Positions 8,871-17,251 of a stretch of 64,000 bases of DNA are shown piece by piece. Origin of the DNA: an uncultured Flavobacterium sp. (lineage in GTDB: Bacteria; Bacteroidota; Bacteroidia; Flavobacteriales; Flavobacteriaceae); contig CALTVC010000001.1 of assembly GCA_943912855.1 (NCBI GenBank), positions 124,001 through 188,000 on the forward strand. The letters run 5' to 3'. Made by a program: the position numbers and the translations under genes. Under the pieces are notes generated by a model, which was not told the DNA's origin, ran no database searches, and was given only the letters and a program-made list of their open reading frames with translations. Position 1 is the first letter of the stretch; each line of letters begins with the position of its first letter.

Positions 8871-9152
8871 AATAAAAATATTTGAAATATTAATGTGTGA
8901 ATTATTAAGATAAAAAGCAAATATCATACCTTAAATGCACTTAATAACGTTTTTCCCTATTGTAAAAGTATCTAAATCGAATTTATTAATTTAATTGTAC
9001 TCTTCTATTTTTGTGTTAAGAAACTTAATTTAAAATCATTATAAATAATAACTTTCAAAACGAGTACAAAGATACATAAAAACAATAAATAAAAAAAACA
9101 TAGATTAACAGCTTAGTTTTATCATATTATTCCATCTTTCCCACAAAACCGT

Positions 9153-9160
9153 TATGTTTG
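9153..9160 (+). promoter_or_regulatory. Candidate -7 box (TATGTTTG) just before the DUF6702 gene
   Basis: TATGTTTG matches TAnnTTTG and ends three bases before the ATG at 9164. The likely transcription start would fall at or after that ATG, so the second ATG at 9170 is the better start, with a very short or absent leader. Confidence 0.45.
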
Positions 9161-9169
9161 TAGATGGTT

Positions 9170-9676
9170 ATGAAAAAGTTAATCCGTATATCGTGTTTAG
9201 TGCTGTTGCTGGGAGCGCTCACCTCTGTGGCCGTGCACAAATACTACGTAGCGGTGTTTCAGGTGGAGTATGCCCCGGCTAAAAAGCAACTACAAATAAC
9301 CGGGCGTATTTTTATAGATGATCTGGAAAAAGCACTGAGCACCAAGTACGGTAAAAAGTTTGGTCTTGCATCGGGCAAGGAACTCCCGGAGAGCACCGAG
9401 ACCTTAAAGAAATACATTGCCGATAAAATGAGCGTAAAGGTAAACGGCAAGCCCGCTACCCTTACGTACTTCGACCGCGAGTATGAAGATGATGTGCTGG
9501 TGGTGTACTATACGGTGCCTGCCCCTAAGAAAATAACATCGGTCGATGTGCGCAATACCGTACTGTTTGAGATGTTTCGCGAACAGCAGAACATGATAAA
9601 TGCGAATATAAACAACCAACGCAAAAGTCTGCTACTAAACTACGACACGCCCCAGGGCACACTAAACTACTACTAA
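9170..9676 (+). CDS. DUF6702 family exported protein
   Basis: Secreted or periplasmic protein of about 168 residues and unknown function. A hydrophobic signal segment (MKKLIRISCLVLLLGALTSV) leads to HKYYVAVFQVEYAPAKKQLQ and RIFIDDLEKALS, which identify the DUF6702 family found in Bacteroidota. An upstream in-frame ATG at 9164 is possible, but the promoter-like TATGTTTG box ends only three bases before it, which favours 9170. The M1 peptidase gene follows after three bases; this pairing is common in Flavobacteriaceae and suggests a functional link, for example as an accessory to the peptidase. Confidence 0.8.
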   Translation: MKKLIRISCLVLLLGALTSVAVHKYYVAVFQVEYAPAKKQLQITGRIFIDDLEKALSTKYGKKFGLASGKELPESTETLKKYIADKMSVKVNGKPATLTYFDREYEDDVLVVYYTVPAPKKITSVDVRNTVLFEMFREQQNMINANINNQRKSLLLNYDTPQGTLNYY

Positions 9677-9679
9677 ACC

Positions 9680-11902
9680 ATGAAAAGAATTATCTGCACC
9701 CTTTCGGTTCTTGCCAGTCTGTACGCCATGGCACAGGACAAGCCCGCGACACCACGCGAACCGGGTCATGGAGACAACAACAAGTTCAGCCAGATGTACG
9801 ACCTTTTGGCTACGCCCAATATGTTCCGTACGGCTTCGGGAGCACCCGGACCTGCCTACTACCAACAACAGGCCGACTATAAAATAGACGTGGAGCTGGA
9901 CGATAAGAATACCAAACTCTACGGTACCGAAACCATAACGTACACCAATAATTCACCCGATGTACTGGAATATCTTTGGGTACAGCTGGACCAGAACCAG
10001 CACGCCGCCGATTCTCCATCGAAGCTGGTAGATAGCCAGAAGATGAACGAAGCGTACAGCCCGGCAGGTTTTTCACGGGAATATTTACAACAGCAGTTTG
10101 ATGGTGGCTTTAAGTTGGAATATGTAAAAGACGCTCTCGGTAAGCCAATGAAATATACCGTTAACCAAACCATGATGCGCATCGACTTATCTACGCCGCT
10201 AAAGCATGGCGAGAAGGTATCGTTCAGCATTAAGTGGTGGTACAACATTAACAACTACCAGGTTATAGGCGGGCGCAGCGGCTACGAGCATTTTGATAAA
10301 GATGGCAACAATCTCTACGTTATAGCGCAGTTTTACCCACGCATGGCAGTCTACAATGATGTGGAAGGCTGGCAAAACATGCAGTTTTGGGGTGCAGGTG
10401 AATTTACCCTGCCGTTTGGTAACTTCGAGGTGAACATTACCACCCCAGCAGACCACATTCTTGATGGTACAGGCGATTTACAAAACCGTGTCGAAGTACT
10501 TACAGCAGAACAGGTAAAGCGTTGGGATTTGGCAACAAAAACTTTTGACAAGCCGGTTGTGGTAGTAACTCAGGATGAAGCCACCGCTTCAGAAAAAGGC
10601 TTTAGCACCAAAAAGAAAACATGGAAATTTAAGGCTACGAATGTGCGTGATTTCGCATTCAGTTCAAGCCGTAAGTTTATATATGATGCTATGGCGGTAC
10701 AGCTTGGCGGAAAAACGGTTATGGCTATTTCGCTATACCCTAAAGAAGCTAACCCACTATGGGGCGATAAGAGTACCCGCATCGTGGCGCATACGCTAAA
10801 AACCTATAGCAAGTATACGTTTGACTATCCATATCCTAAGGCTATTTCGGTTTCTGCTGAAGACCAGGGTATGGAATATCCTATGATTTGCTGGAACTAC
10901 GGCCGCCCCGACGAAAAAGGCGTAGTAAGCGACCGCATTAAGTGGGGTATGGCTGGGGTTATCATTCACGAGGTGGGGCATAACTTCTTCCCGATGATTG
11001 TAAATTCAGACGAGCGCCAGTGGACCTGGATGGATGAGGGACTTAACAGCTTTGTGGAGTTCCTGACCGAACAGGAATACGACCCGAACTTCCCTACACG
11101 ACGTGGCCCGGCTGCCAATATAGTACCATACATGAGTGGCGACCAGAAGTTTTTGGAACCAATAATGAGCAACTCAGAAACCATTCACCAATTTGGCAAC
11201 AACGCTTACGGCAAGCCTGCTACCGGGCTTAACATACTGCGCGATGTTATTATGGGGCACGACCTTTTTGACCACGCATTTAAGACCTATGCCAACCGCT
11301 GGAAATTTAAGCACCCAACTCCCGAAGATTTTTTCCGTACGATGGAAGATGCCTCGGCGGTAGACCTGGACTGGTTCTGGAGAGGATGGTTCTATACTAC
11401 TGACTATGTAGACATAGGTATAGCCGATGTAAAACAATATTACGTAACCGACGAAAAGCCTAAAGAAAATAAGGAAACTAACATCCGTAAAGGGCGTTTT
11501 GGGCAGGAACAGGGACCATTTGTATACATGGTTACCGATGGTAAAGACAAAGCTTTTGACAAAAAAGACGTGAAGTTGCTGAATGATTTTGTAAACGAAA
11601 AGCTTACTGCTGAAGACAAAAAAAGCCTGAAACAACCAAAGTATTTCTACGAACTTACTTTTAACAAACCGGGCGGTATGCTTATGCCTATCATTATTAA
11701 GCTGAACTACGAAGACGGCACCAGCGAAACACAGACCTTCCCTGTACAGATTTGGAGAAAGAACAACCAGGGTGCTATCAGGGTTATTGCTACAGAGAAA
11801 AAAGTAACGAAATTCCAGCTGGATCCTAAACTACAAACAGCCGACATTGATGTTGCCAACAATATGTGGCCACGCGAAGCTGTGAAAACAAAGTTTGACT
11901 AA
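9680..11902 (+). CDS. M1-family (gluzincin) metallopeptidase, exported
   Basis: Zinc aminopeptidase-like enzyme of 740 residues with an N-terminal signal peptide (MKRIICTLSVLASLYAMAQ), therefore periplasmic or outer-membrane associated. The zinc site is complete: HEVGH with His430, Glu431 and His434, followed by Glu453 at the canonical 18-residue spacing (WMDEGLNSF). The usual GAMEN exopeptidase motif is replaced by DQGMEYP, as in the bacterial M1 branch typical of Bacteroidota. It probably trims peptides for amino-acid uptake. It sits directly after the DUF6702 gene and ends before a large-loop hairpin at 11940-11987. Confidence 0.9.
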   Translation: MKRIICTLSVLASLYAMAQDKPATPREPGHGDNNKFSQMYDLLATPNMFRTASGAPGPAYYQQQADYKIDVELDDKNTKLYGTETITYTNNSPDVLEYLWVQLDQNQHAADSPSKLVDSQKMNEAYSPAGFSREYLQQQFDGGFKLEYVKDALGKPMKYTVNQTMMRIDLSTPLKHGEKVSFSIKWWYNINNYQVIGGRSGYEHFDKDGNNLYVIAQFYPRMAVYNDVEGWQNMQFWGAGEFTLPFGNFEVNITTPADHILDGTGDLQNRVEVLTAEQVKRWDLATKTFDKPVVVVTQDEATASEKGFSTKKKTWKFKATNVRDFAFSSSRKFIYDAMAVQLGGKTVMAISLYPKEANPLWGDKSTRIVAHTLKTYSKYTFDYPYPKAISVSAEDQGMEYPMICWNYGRPDEKGVVSDRIKWGMAGVIIHEVGHNFFPMIVNSDERQWTWMDEGLNSFVEFLTEQEYDPNFPTRRGPAANIVPYMSGDQKFLEPIMSNSETIHQFGNNAYGKPATGLNILRDVIMGHDLFDHAFKTYANRWKFKHPTPEDFFRTMEDASAVDLDWFWRGWFYTTDYVDIGIADVKQYYVTDEKPKENKETNIRKGRFGQEQGPFVYMVTDGKDKAFDKKDVKLLNDFVNEKLTAEDKKSLKQPKYFYELTFNKPGGMLMPIIIKLNYEDGTSETQTFPVQIWRKNNQGAIRVIATEKKVTKFQLDPKLQTADIDVANNMWPREAVKTKFD

Positions 11903-11939
11903 AACAATGTAAACCAGTTGTTTTTTAAATAAAATACAC

Positions 11940-11990
11940 AGAGCCACGGCAATGATTTATAATTTAACAAATCGATGTCGTGGCTCTTCT
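11940..11990 (+). terminator. Hairpin terminator after the M1 peptidase gene
   Basis: Nine-base stem AGAGCCACG (11940-11948) and CGTGGCTCT (11979-11987) with a 30-base AT-rich loop, followed by TCTTTTTAC. The large loop makes it less certain than the others in the window. The stem shares CACAGAGCCAC with the repeat at 7229-7416. Confidence 0.6.
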
Positions 11991-12018
11991 TTTTACGTTA
12001 ACCCATTGAAATTAATAG

Positions 12019-12026
12019 TACTTTTG
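12019..12026 (+). promoter_or_regulatory. Candidate -7 box (TACTTTTG)
   Basis: TACTTTTG matches TAnnTTTG and lies 14 bases before the start of the T9SS cargo gene. No -33 TTG at proper spacing. Confidence 0.4.
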
Positions 12027-12040
12027 AGGAAAATCGTATT

Positions 12041-13054
12041 ATGAAAATAAAACTACTTTTACCTGCATTATTACTTTCAGCCGCTGCTTTTGCGCAGCAC
12101 ACGGTTCCGGCATTTTATAACTTTTCAGTATTTGACACGAAAGATAATTACTTGATTGTAAATACTTCGGGTAGCCTTGGTGAAGCAAACAGCGTTGGAG
12201 AAAACGTAGTTTGGAACTTTAACGACCTTACCCAGAACACCACATCGGCCACACAGGTTATAACACCCGCTACTGCCGACATAACTGCTTACCCCGGTAG
12301 TACTATGCTGGTACAAACCGAAACGGTAACCAGCAACGGTACTAATACCACTAAATATTTTTTTGCACAAGATGCTAATGGGGGGCTTTCGCTAACCGGT
12401 GCGGTAAGTACGGGCTTTACACTAAACTATACCACAAACAATGCTTACCTGGGCCAGTTCCCTATGAGCTATGGCTACACTAATACCGATAATAATGTGG
12501 CCGGTTCTTTTGTATATGGTAATTACAACGGTACATTTACCGGCACAGGTACTACTACGGTAGATGCTTACGGTACACTTACCACTAACATAGGCTTTGC
12601 TAATGGTACTCCGGTAACCCGTATTAAAACGGTACAGAACCTTAACCTTACTATTTTGGGTTTTCCGGGTACGCTTACCCAAACCATGTACAGTTACTAC
12701 GCAAACGACTTGCTTAACGGGCCAATTTTCAGGAGTATAACAAACCACATTGTAGTGCCTATTGTTTCTATGGATCAGACGGCAGAGACCTACGAATCTT
12801 ACGTAAGTACTACTAACAGTACGCAGCAGTTTACTAAAGCCACACTAAGCCTTACCCCAAACCCGGTACAGAATGTACTGCATTTTTCGGGTGTGGAGGG
12901 TATAAACAAGGTAACGGTTATTGATGCCACAGGCCGCACGGTACTTACAGGCACTGGCAACGATATCCCGGCTTATGGACTAAGCGCAGGTGTATATTAT
13001 GCTACCGCACAAACCGAAACCGGAAAACAAACAGTAAAATTCATTAAGAAGTAA
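12041..13054 (+). CDS. Secreted protein with T9SS type A sorting domain
   Basis: Exported protein of 337 residues. A cleavable signal peptide (MKIKLLLPALLLSAAAFAQ) is followed by a Thr/Asn/Gly-rich beta-type region without a recognisable catalytic domain. The last 70 residues form a type A T9SS sorting domain: LSLTPNPVQNVLHFSG, VTVIDATGRTVLTG and a final TGKQTVKFIKK. The protein should therefore cross the outer membrane by the gliding-linked type IX system and be cell-surface attached or released. Its function is unknown. It is a single-gene unit ending at the hairpin at 13075. Confidence 0.88.
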   Translation: MKIKLLLPALLLSAAAFAQHTVPAFYNFSVFDTKDNYLIVNTSGSLGEANSVGENVVWNFNDLTQNTTSATQVITPATADITAYPGSTMLVQTETVTSNGTNTTKYFFAQDANGGLSLTGAVSTGFTLNYTTNNAYLGQFPMSYGYTNTDNNVAGSFVYGNYNGTFTGTGTTTVDAYGTLTTNIGFANGTPVTRIKTVQNLNLTILGFPGTLTQTMYSYYANDLLNGPIFRSITNHIVVPIVSMDQTAETYESYVSTTNSTQQFTKATLSLTPNPVQNVLHFSGVEGINKVTVIDATGRTVLTGTGNDIPAYGLSAGVYYATAQTETGKQTVKFIKK

Positions 13055-13074
13055 ATTACTTTGCATCAAATAAC

Positions 13075-13110
13075 AAAAGCCCACATTGTGTTAAAGTGCG
13101 GGCTTTTGTG
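13075..13110 (+). terminator. Hairpin terminator after the T9SS cargo gene
   Basis: Stem AAAAGCCC (13075-13082) and GGGCTTTT (13100-13107) with a 17-base loop, 20 bases past the stop codon; T-rich 3' side. Confidence 0.7.
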
Positions 13111-13173
13111 GTTTTAGGGCTTAAAAAATCATTAATAAGCAAACCGCGTATACTAACCTCTCGTATTTATGGT

Positions 13174-13181
13174 TAACTTTG
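13174..13181 (+). promoter_or_regulatory. Candidate -7 box (TAACTTTG) upstream of tatA
   Basis: TAACTTTG fits TAnnTTTG, 19 bases before the tatA start. No obvious -33 TTG. Confidence 0.45.
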
Positions 13182-13200
13182 TAGAACTAAATTCAAGATT

Positions 13201-13500
13201 ATGTTTGGAATAGGAGGCGGCGAAATGTTTGTGATAATCCTGGTGGCACTAATGCTTTTTGGTAGTGATAAAATACCCGAAATAGCACGTACACTGGGCA
13301 AAGGCATGCGCCAGCTAAAAGACGCTACTAACGATATTAAGCACGAAATAAGCAAAAGTGCAGAAATAGACGATATTAAAAATACTTTTACAAGCATTGG
13401 TGACAGCAACACCAGTGTACCTAACCAGATACAAGGCGAAATAAATAAGGTTAAGGAAGATATAGAAGATATGACCGGCCCTATAAAACGCATGCGATAA
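13201..13500 (+). CDS. tatA: Twin-arginine translocase subunit TatA/TatE
   Basis: Pore-forming subunit of the Tat pathway, which exports folded proteins carrying a twin-arginine signal across the inner membrane. The 99-residue protein has the family layout: short N-terminus, one membrane helix (MFVIILVALMLFG), the FG hinge, then an amphipathic helix (IARTLGKGMRQLKDATNDI) and an acidic tail. tatC is not in the window. The twin-arginine signals on the ferritin-like protein at 48218 and possibly its neighbour at 49008 make them candidate substrates. A PAP2 phosphatase gene follows three bases later, probably in one operon. Confidence 0.92.
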   Translation: MFGIGGGEMFVIILVALMLFGSDKIPEIARTLGKGMRQLKDATNDIKHEISKSAEIDDIKNTFTSIGDSNTSVPNQIQGEINKVKEDIEDMTGPIKRMR

Positions 13501-13503
13501 CCT

Positions 13504-14073
13504 ATGATGGAACAACTGCAAGAGTGGGACGTAAAATTATTTTTAGCCCTTAATACCCTAGGCTCTGAAACGTGGGATCCGGTTTGGCTAATCATTACCC
13601 GTTTTCAGTACTGGATACCGGTTTTTGCTGTTGTTTTGTATGCAGCATACAAAAAGCTAAACAGAAACCACTTTTACCTAGTACTGGGCATGGTGGCATT
13701 ATTAATACTATTTACAGACCAGACTACTAACCTTATAAAATTTTTGGCGAAACGTCCGCGCCCGTGCAATAATCCTGACATAGCAGGTATAATGAGGGCA
13801 GTACAAACACGTAAATCATTTAGTTTTGTATCAGGGCACTCGTCTAACTCTATGGCGGTGGCATTTTTAGTATACAATATGCTGAAACCTTACGTAAAAA
13901 ACATAGGATGGTTTTTCCTGTGGCCTATAATATTTGCGTTCAGCCGAATATACCTAGGGTTACATTATCCGGGCGATATACTTTGCGGTTACCTCTACGG
14001 ATTGTTTACCGGATGGCTGGTTTTCCAACTTTACAAATTCATCAGAAAAAAATACAACCCTACGTTCGCGTAG
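13504..14073 (+). CDS. PAP2-family membrane phosphatase
   Basis: Integral membrane lipid-phosphatase family, 189 residues. It shows the three PAP2 signatures: KFLAKRPRPCNN, VSGHSSNS, and SRIYLGLHYPGD with the catalytic histidine. About five hydrophobic helices surround them. Likely substrates are undecaprenyl diphosphate or another prenyl or lipid phosphate, which would fit carrier-lipid recycling, but the substrate cannot be read from sequence. It starts 3 bases after tatA. Its TAG stop lies inside the 3' arm of the terminator stem. Confidence 0.88.
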   Translation: MMEQLQEWDVKLFLALNTLGSETWDPVWLIITRFQYWIPVFAVVLYAAYKKLNRNHFYLVLGMVALLILFTDQTTNLIKFLAKRPRPCNNPDIAGIMRAVQTRKSFSFVSGHSSNSMAVAFLVYNMLKPYVKNIGWFFLWPIIFAFSRIYLGLHYPGDILCGYLYGLFTGWLVFQLYKFIRKKYNPTFA

Positions 14074-14080
14074 GGTTTTT
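14058..14080. terminator. Bidirectional UUCG-loop terminator overlapping the PAP2 stop codon
   Basis: Perfect seven-base stem CCCTACG/CGTAGGG closed by TTCG and followed by TTTTT. The 5' side is preceded by an A-run (14045-14051), so it also works on the minus strand for the O-methyltransferase gene. The stem encodes the last residues of the PAP2 protein and its TAG stop (14071-14073). Confidence 0.9.
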
Positions 14081-14720
14081 ATTTTACCCTGCTTACCGTA
14101 AGTCCATCGCGAATAGGCAATAACACGGTTTCTACACGCGGGTCTTCTTTTACCATTTTGTTGTACTCAATAAGTATCTTGGTACTTTTGTCGTTTGGTT
14201 TTACCTCCTGAAGTACCTTACCGCTCCAAAGCACATTGTCTGAAAGTATGACACCTCCCCTATTCATCATCGGCACAATCATATCCCAATAGTTAGGGTA
14301 GTTTTCTTTATCGGCGTCAATAAAAACCAGGTCGAACTTCTTGCCTAATGCCGGGATGATTTCCAATGCATTGCCCAAGTGTTGGGTTATTTGGCTACCC
14401 CACGGGCTTTTATCAAAAAAAGCACGTTGCAGGTCGAATAATTCCTCGTTTACATCTATGGTATCCAGCGTACCGTCTTCAGCCAAACCTTCAGCCAGGC
14501 ATAATGCGGCATACCCCGTAAACGTACCTATTTCTAATATCGCTTTCGGATTAACGAGCTTGCTCAGCATGCTTAATATACGTCCCTGAAAATGCCCGCT
14601 TAGCATACGCGGCTGGGTAGTGCGCAAGTGAGTGGCACGATCTAGCTCTTTTAGTAATACAGGTTCATCGGCACTGTGGCGTGTAGCGTAATCATCAAAC
14701 TCTTCAAATAGGGTATGCAT
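14079..14720 (-). CDS. Class I SAM-dependent O-methyltransferase (CCoAOMT/COMT type)
   Basis: Soluble methyltransferase of 213 residues, similar to the caffeoyl-CoA/catechol O-methyltransferase family. It contains the SAM-binding motif I (ILEIGTFTGYAALCLAEGL), an acidic end of strand 2 (DTIDVNEE), and the metal-binding FDLVFIDADKENYPNYWD segment, consistent with a divalent-cation dependent enzyme. The C-terminal RVETVLLPIRDGLTVSRVK is also typical. The physiological acceptor is unknown. It is convergent with the PAP2 gene and shares its terminator. A TATCTTTG promoter box lies on the minus strand at 14741-14748. Confidence 0.87.
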   Translation of the reverse strand: MHTLFEEFDDYATRHSADEPVLLKELDRATHLRTTQPRMLSGHFQGRILSMLSKLVNPKAILEIGTFTGYAALCLAEGLAEDGTLDTIDVNEELFDLQRAFFDKSPWGSQITQHLGNALEIIPALGKKFDLVFIDADKENYPNYWDMIVPMMNRGGVILSDNVLWSGKVLQEVKPNDKSTKILIEYNKMVKEDPRVETVLLPIRDGLTVSRVK

Positions 14721-14740
14721 GGCTTTTTCTTTTGATACTA

Positions 14741-14748
14741 CAAAGATA
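14741..14748 (-). promoter_or_regulatory. Candidate -7 box (TATCTTTG) for the O-methyltransferase gene
   Basis: On the minus strand TATCTTTG matches TAnnTTTG, 20 bases upstream of the ATG. No -33 TTG at standard spacing. Confidence 0.4.
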
Positions 14749-14820
14749 GGGGTAGAATTTCAGATTTCAGATTGTGAATCTCAGATTGTACAGCGGTGCT
14801 CCTCTTTAGTAATACGAATT

Positions 14821-14854
14821 ACCGTATAACCGAATGACCACATAACCAATAAAC
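14821..14854. repeat. Dispersed GTATAACCGAAT-type repeat
   Basis: The word GTATAACCGAAT, followed by CATAACC and AATAAACA, recurs almost unchanged at 35261-35292, and as related reverse-complement copies at 29639-29669 and 35181-35214. It sits directly upstream of the rlmN promoter box. Probable remnant of a dispersed intergenic element. Confidence 0.6.
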
Positions 14855-14864
14855 AAAAAAAAAC

Positions 14865-14872
14865 TACCTTTG
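14865..14872 (+). promoter_or_regulatory. Candidate -7 box (TACCTTTG) four bases before rlmN
   Basis: TACCTTTG fits TAnnTTTG. Its end is four bases from the rlmN ATG at 14877, so the expected transcription start coincides with or nearly touches the start codon, implying a leaderless message. Confidence 0.5.
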
Positions 14873-14876
14873 CACC

Positions 14877-15932
14877 ATGCAAACGGAGAAAAGGGACATA
14901 AGGGCGCTCAGTAAAGAGCAGTTGAGGGAGTTTTTTGTTGCCAATGGCGATAAAGCGTTCCGTGGCAACCAGGTATACGAATGGCTGTGGAGCAAAAGCG
15001 CGCATAGTTTTGAAGACATGACCAATGTGGCAAAAGGTACACGCCAGATGCTGGAGGATAACTTTGTTATTAACCACATTCATGTAGACGAAATGCAGCA
15101 GAGCCAGGACGGTACCATAAAAAACGCCGTACGCCTACACGACGGATTGGTGGTGGAAAGTGTGCTTATACCTACCGAAACCCGTACAACTGCCTGTGTA
15201 AGCAGCCAAGTGGGCTGTAGCCTTGATTGTAACTTCTGTGCTACCGCACGTCTTAAGCGCATGCGCAACCTTAACCCTGACGAGATTTACGACCAGGTAG
15301 CCGCCATAGACAGCGAGAGCCGCCTGTATCATAACCGTCCGCTGAGCAATATTGTGTTTATGGGCATGGGCGAACCGCTCATGAACTACAACAACGTAAT
15401 GAAGGCGATAGACAAAATCACTTCTCCAGAAGGGCTGGGCATGAGTGCCAAGCGTATTACAGTTTCTACATCGGGACTTCCGAAGATGATAAAAAAGATG
15501 GCAGATGACGGGGTGAAGTTTAAGCTCGCCGTATCATTACACTCAGCCATTGAGGAAGTCCGAAACAAGATAATGCCGTTTAGTACCAGCTTTCCGCTGA
15601 CCGATTTGCGTGAATCATTACAGTACTGGTATAGCAAAACCAAAAGCCGTGTTACCTATGAGTATGTGGTTTGGGGTGGTATTAACGACCGCAAACAAGA
15701 CATAGATGCCTTAGTGAAATTCTGCAAATATGTTCCGTGTAAAGTCAACCTGATAGAATATAACCCGATAGACGATGGCGAATTCCAGCAGGCATCGCCT
15801 GAGGCTATTGAAGCGTATATTAAAGCGCTTGAAAGGAATGACATTGTAGCTAAAGTTCGCCGTAGCCGCGGCAAGGACATTGATGCAGCCTGTGGTCAGC
15901 TCGCCAATAAAAATGAAGCTGCCGCGAGTTAG
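14877..15932 (+). CDS. rlmN: 23S rRNA (A2503)/tRNA (A37) C2-methyltransferase RlmN
   Basis: Radical SAM enzyme that methylates C2 of A2503 in 23S rRNA and A37 in some tRNAs. The [4Fe-4S] cluster motif is GCSLDCNFC with Cys114, Cys118 and Cys121. The mechanistic C-terminal cysteine is present as Cys339 (DAACGQL). VFMGMGEPLMNYNNV and KLAVSLHSA are further RlmN signatures. Length (351) is normal. A TACCTTTG box ends four bases before the ATG, suggesting little or no 5' leader. Cfr, a resistance relative, is excluded by context and by the general match to housekeeping RlmN, though the motifs alone are shared. Confidence 0.93.
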   Translation: MQTEKRDIRALSKEQLREFFVANGDKAFRGNQVYEWLWSKSAHSFEDMTNVAKGTRQMLEDNFVINHIHVDEMQQSQDGTIKNAVRLHDGLVVESVLIPTETRTTACVSSQVGCSLDCNFCATARLKRMRNLNPDEIYDQVAAIDSESRLYHNRPLSNIVFMGMGEPLMNYNNVMKAIDKITSPEGLGMSAKRITVSTSGLPKMIKKMADDGVKFKLAVSLHSAIEEVRNKIMPFSTSFPLTDLRESLQYWYSKTKSRVTYEYVVWGGINDRKQDIDALVKFCKYVPCKVNLIEYNPIDDGEFQQASPEAIEAYIKALERNDIVAKVRRSRGKDIDAACGQLANKNEAAAS

Positions 15933-16035
15933 TGGTCGGTGAACAGTAATCAGTCGCAGTTTGTAATTTAAGCATCGGGCGTTGCTCAAGGTTTATTACG
16001 CAACCCTATAAACTTTTCTATTATCACATCATTTC

Positions 16036-16086
16036 GCATCGGGCGATGCCCAATGCTATGTATGTTCGACCCTTTCAGGGTCGGGA
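16036..16086. repeat. Palindromic GACCCTTTCAGGGTC repeat unit
   Basis: Intergenic region 15933-16214 carries GCATCGGGCG at 15972 and again at 16036, then the palindrome GACCCTTTCAGGGTC at 16068-16082. The exact reverse complement of that 15-mer occurs at 53413-53427, also beside a TCGGGCAATGCCCA word. This is a dispersed REP-like family. The rest of the gap holds GTGGTCGGTGAACAGT-type words and TTTATGACTTTCG repeats (16127-16183), and no gene. Confidence 0.7.
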
Positions 16087-16126
16087 GTGAGTGCTCAGTA
16101 GCAGTATTCGATCTACATACTTTATG

Positions 16127-16183
16127 ACTTTCGACTTTATGACATTTGACTCTGGAAAAAGTTTATGACTTTCGCATTTTATA
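16127..16183. repeat. Imperfect ACTTTATGACTTTCG tandem words
   Basis: ACTTTATGACTTTCG is followed by further copies of TTTATGACTTTCG and ACTTTATGACATTTG, and a similar string (ACTTTATAACTTTCGACT) occurs at 53552-53570. It looks like short degenerate intergenic repetition just upstream of the polyprenyl synthase promoter. Confidence 0.5.
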
Positions 16184-16199
16184 ACTAAAGGGCTTTTGC

Positions 16200-16207
16200 T
16201 ATCTTTG
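16200..16207 (+). promoter_or_regulatory. Candidate -7 box (TATCTTTG) seven bases before the prenyl synthase gene
   Basis: TATCTTTG is an exact consensus box. An ATG at 16210 leads to an immediate stop, so the start is 16215. The leader would be at most a few bases. Confidence 0.5.
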
Positions 16208-16214
16208 GCATGGA

Positions 16215-17192
16215 ATGAAAATCACCGAGCAAATAAAGCAGCCCATAGCAGACGAGATGGAACTTTTCGAAAAAAAGTTCTATGAAGCAATGTCCAGCAA
16301 AGTGGCGCTTTTAAACCGCATTACTTTTTACATTGTAAAACGCAAGGGCAAACAAATGCGCCCTATGTTTGTATTCCTTACCGCCAAGATGATTAGCGGA
16401 GGTACTATAAACGAGCGTTCGTACCGCGGGGCTTCGGTCATTGAACTTATCCATACCGCTACCCTGGTACATGACGATGTGGTAGATGACTCTAACCGCC
16501 GTCGTGGTTTCTTTTCCCTTAACGCGCTCTGGAAAAACAAAATTGCCGTACTGGTGGGCGACTTCCTATTATCTAAAGGTTTGTTGTTAAGCATAGATAA
16601 TGGCGATTTTGATTTGTTGCGCATTATATCGGTTGCCGTACGCGAAATGAGCGAAGGCGAACTCCTTCAAATAGAAAAAGCCCGAAGGCTAGATATTACC
16701 GAAGACGTATACTACGAAATCATCCGCCAAAAAACCGCTACACTTATTGCAGCCTGTTGTTCTCTTGGTGCTGCTTCGGTAAACCCGGATAGCGAGGATG
16801 TGGAAAAGATGCGCCGTTTTGGCGAGCTAATAGGTATGGCATTCCAGATTAAAGACGACCTTTTTGATTATACTGAAGACTCTATTGGCAAACCTACCGG
16901 TATTGACATTAAAGAGCAAAAAATGACACTCCCACTCATTTATGCCCTTAATAACTGTACGTCACAGGAAAAGAAATGGATGATAAACTCGGTTAAAAAC
17001 CACAATAAGGACAAGAAACGCGTTAAAGAGGTTATCGCTTTTGTAAAGAACAAAGGCGGACTTACCTATGCCGAAAAACGCATGGGCGAATACCGCGAAG
17101 AAGCCCTGCAAATACTGGCTACCTATCCCGCTTCAGAGTATAAAGCTGCGCTTAGCCTTATGGTGAATTACGTTATAGAGCGTAAAATATAA
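16215..17192 (+). CDS. Long-chain trans-polyprenyl diphosphate synthase
   Basis: Head-to-tail condensation of isopentenyl diphosphate onto an allylic primer to make a C30-C45 side chain, probably for menaquinone. The two aspartate-rich motifs are intact: DDVVDD at 87-92, followed by the Arg-rich NRRRG, and DDLFD at 214-218. The conserved GKQMRP near residue 45 is present. At 325 residues it matches the octaprenyl/heptaprenyl synthase family (IspB/HepT-like); chain length cannot be decided by reading. It is a single gene with its own promoter box and almost no leader. Confidence 0.9.
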   Translation: MKITEQIKQPIADEMELFEKKFYEAMSSKVALLNRITFYIVKRKGKQMRPMFVFLTAKMISGGTINERSYRGASVIELIHTATLVHDDVVDDSNRRRGFFSLNALWKNKIAVLVGDFLLSKGLLLSIDNGDFDLLRIISVAVREMSEGELLQIEKARRLDITEDVYYEIIRQKTATLIAACCSLGAASVNPDSEDVEKMRRFGELIGMAFQIKDDLFDYTEDSIGKPTGIDIKEQKMTLPLIYALNNCTSQEKKWMINSVKNHNKDKKRVKEVIAFVKNKGGLTYAEKRMGEYREEALQILATYPASEYKAALSLMVNYVIERKI

Positions 17193-17251
17193 TCCCCGAA
17201 CAACATACGTTTTGCTTTTGGCGTTAGGATAAAAACCACTACCTTAACGCT

